Assembly (NCBI GenBank): GCA_947462335.1
Contig: OX381708.1
Span: 41,977,377 to 42,041,376, forward strand
Source of the DNA: Harmothoe impar
Lineage: Eukaryota; Annelida; Polychaeta; Phyllodocida; Polynoidae
Direction of reading: 5' to 3'
DNA: 64,000 nt
Part shown: one piece after another, positions 60,580-64,000 of the stretch
Position numbering within the stretch: the stretch's first letter is position 1
Layout: the number at the start of each line of letters is the position of its first letter
Made by a program: the position numbers and the translations under genes
The notes under the pieces: generated by a model
Databases searched by the model: none
Seen by the model: only the letters and a program-made list of their open reading frames with translations
What the model was told of the DNA's origin: nothing

Positions 60580-62461
60580 TTTCCTAATGGTGACTTCACA
60601 TGCCGACTTAATTAGCAGCTATATCTAAAACCAGCAGACAGTAATAAAAAGGTGGTCTAGTTGACTTGGTGCTTTGGGTTTTACTCACGAAGTAACAATC
60701 AACATGTATATCAATTTCAAAGATGGGTAGAAGTTACATTGGTGTACATGCCCATCAGTATTTACAGTATATTGATACTTAATGGCACATTCCATAATCA
60801 TCCTTATACATAATGAATCTTTTTATATTATCTAAAGCCATAGAAACGCTTCAAATTATTAAATATGATATAGTTCCACTGGTTACCAGGTGGCTTGCCA
60901 CTATCAGAAATCACCATAGGCTATAGGCCAAACATGTTATGTAACACCATCGAGGTTACAGAAGTCGGGTCCAAATGCTGTCCATGGGTTTCTCTATATT
61001 TTATGCAGCTATAGGGTAGATTCACCATAAGTCGACCCTACCCGTCATAGTTTTTCATGACCTTCAGCAGATGCTTCATTATGTCAAGTGAAACCACTAA
61101 ATTGTATCATACCTTTTGTGCCAGACCTTGAGGGGTGTTCCAGGGGGTTCAGTTGATCATGTTTGGTAATTCCATGAACAATATTATAAATAGATTTTTG
61201 TCTTTATATTTGGAAATCTCATATGCTCATATTTTAACTCAATGTCGACCAAAATTAGCCTAGAGTCGGCCACTATTATCTCAATCAAAGCAACATGAAT
61301 TCCTTTTAATTCGTGTCTAGATAAGCTGGATATCAGTAAGAGATAAGAATGCTATGGGGCCTTCCATAAAGTATGTACGCACCCAAGGGTGGGTGGGGGG
61401 GGGGGGGTCCAGAGCCATTCTAGCATTCTAGCCAATGCAATTGCATTACATATATGACTATGACAAATTGTTATTTTCTTTTGTCAAACACAAGTGTTGC
61501 CGAAATTACATCGGCACATCAGCTTTTGCCGATGTAGAATTCTAATGGCCAATGTGAGACCATCAAATGGCCAATGTGAGACCATCAGACATTGGCCATA
61601 ATGGCCGGCCATGACCTCAGCTTTCCAACAATAAAAGTATTTTTCATATCGTCCTGTCAGAACAGAGGATATGGCTATGTGACCATTATTCAATGGATTA
61701 AAAATTTGTCAATACATGTTGGCAGTTGTCATTAAAAATACAAGTGCATTTATTGATATAAATAACCTTAAAACCCCACCTTTAAGCCAAAAATGAGTTT
61801 AAGGACAAACATTTCGCTTATATTAAATCCTTTTAAGATTCACGAGAACCCCGCCTATAAGCCAAATGTGAATTTTAGCCCAGACTCTGACCCTACCAAA
61901 AAGAGGTTTAAAACAGATTCTGGTCATTCTATTTCATTGATATACCATGTGCCATTAGTTTAACATGTATACTTCATGTCAAATTACAGACTAAGTTTTT
62001 ATACTTTTCTACACCATTATTTCAAATATCCTCTTCTAAAGCCCCGCTTATAAGCCCAATAAGAGTTTTCAAGAAGGGGCAATCAATTTTGACCTGCGTG
62101 TTACCATGCTTAAAAGGTGGAAATAGGTCAGCTTGCCCTAGGTATCCGAAGGAGGATATAAGACATTACACACATTCATATAGATAACAGATGATAACAG
62201 ATGACCCAGAAGAAGGCCTGTGTGTCCTACTTTTTAATAAGCGCCCCTCTTATATAAGCACTAGGGATGAAGACAAGTTGAAAATAATCAGTGTCGAGGT
62301 ACCCATAAGGTATATTGGCTTACTCATGCTGTGGACGTGGCAATATTTTGTCAAGACACTTTGTCGTTATAATCTATTTGACCATGACTTGTGTCCATAT
62401 TATAACAATATTGACATCTTTCATTATCAGTTCCTCAGAAGCACATACTGCTGAAGGGACA
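60580..62461. other. Intergenic between gene C and UGT relic
   Basis: Contains GGGCCTTCCATAAAGTATGT with a G run at 61370-61406 (a one-ended transposon-like end) and worn AACCCC.CCTTTAAGCC units of the CCGTAAAACC family at 61765-62065. No exon seen. Confidence 0.5.
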
Positions 62462-63998
62462 ATGGGCTCCTGTGCCAAGCTTCTGCTACCTATACTGGTT
62501 CTATGCAGTGTCTCTTCTGCAGTCAAGTCAGCCAAGAGTCTGCTGATACCATGGCCTCACTAGATCCATGTCAATATTTTTTCCACTGCTGGTAGAGCAC
62601 TTAAGGATGCTGGCCATGATGTCTATGTATTAAGTGTTAAGAAGTTCCTCCCTAATATAGAGAAACATGGACTGAACCCTTTAATTCACATATCTCCTAG
62701 GGATGCACAAGGTGACATCTTTGTAAGGCTTGGACCTCACCTAAAGAGACTAGCTAGAGCTGATAATAGCTTATCGGATGTCTACAGTATGGTGATGCCA
62801 GTTTTGTCTGACTATTGTAAAGATGTGAATAGAAATGATAAACTTATGGAGAAGGTCAAGGGGCTTGGGTTTGATTTGGTCATCAATGATGCTACTATGT
62901 TCTATGTATGTCTGTACATGATTCCCTATCGGTATGGATTGCAGTACATGTCTATGTCAGCCTTACATGATCCCCGGACTTTTGGTATAAGTGGTATGCC
63001 TTCTGTTGAACCGTCCCAGCTACTAATAACTTCCAATAAGATGTCATTTATATAAAGAGTGTTGAATATGCTTCCGATGACAATAGTAGCCATGAACCCA
63101 TTTTCAATGGCATATAGTAAAGAGCATATGCAGGAGTTTGCACATGATAAACCTTATAAAAGCTTTCAGCAACTTGTTTCAGAATCCCAAATGATCTTGA
63201 CAAACCATGATGTCACCTGTGTTCGATACCCAAGAGTCTCAGCCCCTCACTATAGATACATTGGTGGATCAAGTGCTACTCTTCCAAAGCCTCTACCTCA
63301 GAATCTTCAAGATTTTGCCGATGGAGCAAAAGATGGCTTGATAATTCTTAGTTTTGGGTCCTTTGAAGGTCTCCGGAATTTCTGAAAGGAACTGAAACCA
63401 GTCATCATAAATGCATTTGGTCAGCTTCAGCAGCGGCGGATTGTTCAGGCTTAGATGATGTTGAAGGTGCCCTAAAGAATGTGAAACTGGTAAAATGGCT
63501 GCCTCAGAATGACCTGCTTGGTCACCCAAATACTAAGTTGTTCATCACACATGGAGGTAGCAATGACCAACTGGAGGCAGTCTTCCATGGTGTCCCTGTC
63601 CTCACCATGCCCTTCACTAGTGACCAGCAATACAATGCTCTACAAGCCAAAACCAGGGAATTCGGCCTCATTTTGGACCGGCTCAATCTGAGAGTAGACA
63701 TCATTGTTTCGAAAATTAATGAAATAAGACATAATCTGAAAACATCAGGAAATGCTCCCAGTTCACCCAGAGCTTACCAAGCTCACAGGAGACAGTAGTC
63801 TTTTGGGTCAACCATATCCTAAGATTTGGTGGAGATCATCTGAAATCACCTGCCCTTGACATGCCAATGTACCAAGTACTGATGCTTGACCTCTTTGCAT
63901 TTCTCACTGTGCTGTTTGTAATGTTTCTTGTTCTGCATATTTGCCTCTGCCGATGCATGTTTAGAATATGTAGAGCAAGGAGCAAACAGAAGAAATAG
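62462..63998 (+). pseudogene. UDP-glycosyltransferase (UGT) pseudogene, intronless
   Basis: From ATG 62462 the frame gives a signal peptide (MGSCAKLLLPILVLCSVSSA) and the UGT N-terminal block (SLLIPWPH, stop at 62561, then HVNIFSTAGRALKDAGHDVY). Further stops are at 63053 and 63383, with frameshifts between 63385 and 63481 and before 63830. The donor-binding signature is present: VKWLPQNDLLGHPNTKLFIT HGGSNDQLEAVFHGVPVLTM. The C-terminus encodes FGGDHLKSPALDMPMYQ, one TM helix (FLTVLFVMFLVLHICL) and a Lys-rich ER-type tail ending SKQKK, stop 63996-63998. Active UGTs conjugate sugars to small molecules in the ER. The full-length collinear match without introns suggests either a single-exon paralog that died or a retrocopy. 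Confidence 0.9.
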
Positions 63999-64000
63999 TG

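Overview
This is eukaryotic genomic DNA from a marine invertebrate animal. The host genes are split by GT-AG introns and encode animal protein families (CRYZL1, LANCL3, TMEM35, SMPD2, a UGT relic). Most of the window is intronic, intergenic or transposon-derived. The 8-mer TAGGCCTA is very common, and a DIRS-order retrotransposon and many small inverted-repeat transposons are present. From memory I associate this mix with echinoderms or related invertebrate deuterostomes; the species is not decided here.

Layout. 1-0.8 kb: minus-strand LINE ORF1-like coding piece running off the edge. 2.0-8.3 kb: seven 5' exons of CRYZL1 (minus); intron 1 holds a tandem duplication whose second copy carries a small TA-flanked transposon. 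8.3-18.9 kb: no host gene found, mostly small transposons and minisatellites. 18.96-23.09 kb: complete four-exon LANCL3 (minus), head-to-head across about 430 bp with a complete three-exon TMEM35-family gene (plus, 23.5-25.6 kb). 28.1-31.4 kb: complete seven-exon SMPD2-type neutral sphingomyelinase (plus). 33.0-39.9 kb: a 6.9-kb DIRS-like retrotransposon (minus) with intact gag and RT-RNase H frames, identical split direct repeats, and a tyrosine recombinase broken by a hAT-like insertion. 40-44 kb: nested inverted-repeat elements, a TA microsatellite and an RNase H relic.

44.8-60.6 kb holds three same-strand two-exon genes that I cannot assign to a known family. Each has a signal-peptide exon ending in phase 1, then an exon with a short ectodomain, one transmembrane helix and a Cys-containing juxtamembrane tail. 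The first two share a CTGATTGG/TTATAA promoter block and second exons of exactly 191 nt. This small membrane-peptide cluster is the best candidate for something undescribed. Between its members lie a cluster of fold-back palindromes (50.5-52.9 kb) and large satellites (55.2-57.5 kb). 62.46-64.0 kb is an intronless, broken UDP-glycosyltransferase pseudogene.

The host genes do not form a pathway: CRYZL1 is an oxidoreductase relative, LANCL3 a LanC-like protein, TMEM35 a membrane chaperone-type protein and SMPD2 a lipid hydrolase. The only clear regulatory link is the shared LANCL3/TMEM35 promoter region. All exon borders come from reading splice sites and from protein similarity recalled from memory; no alignment or database search was run.
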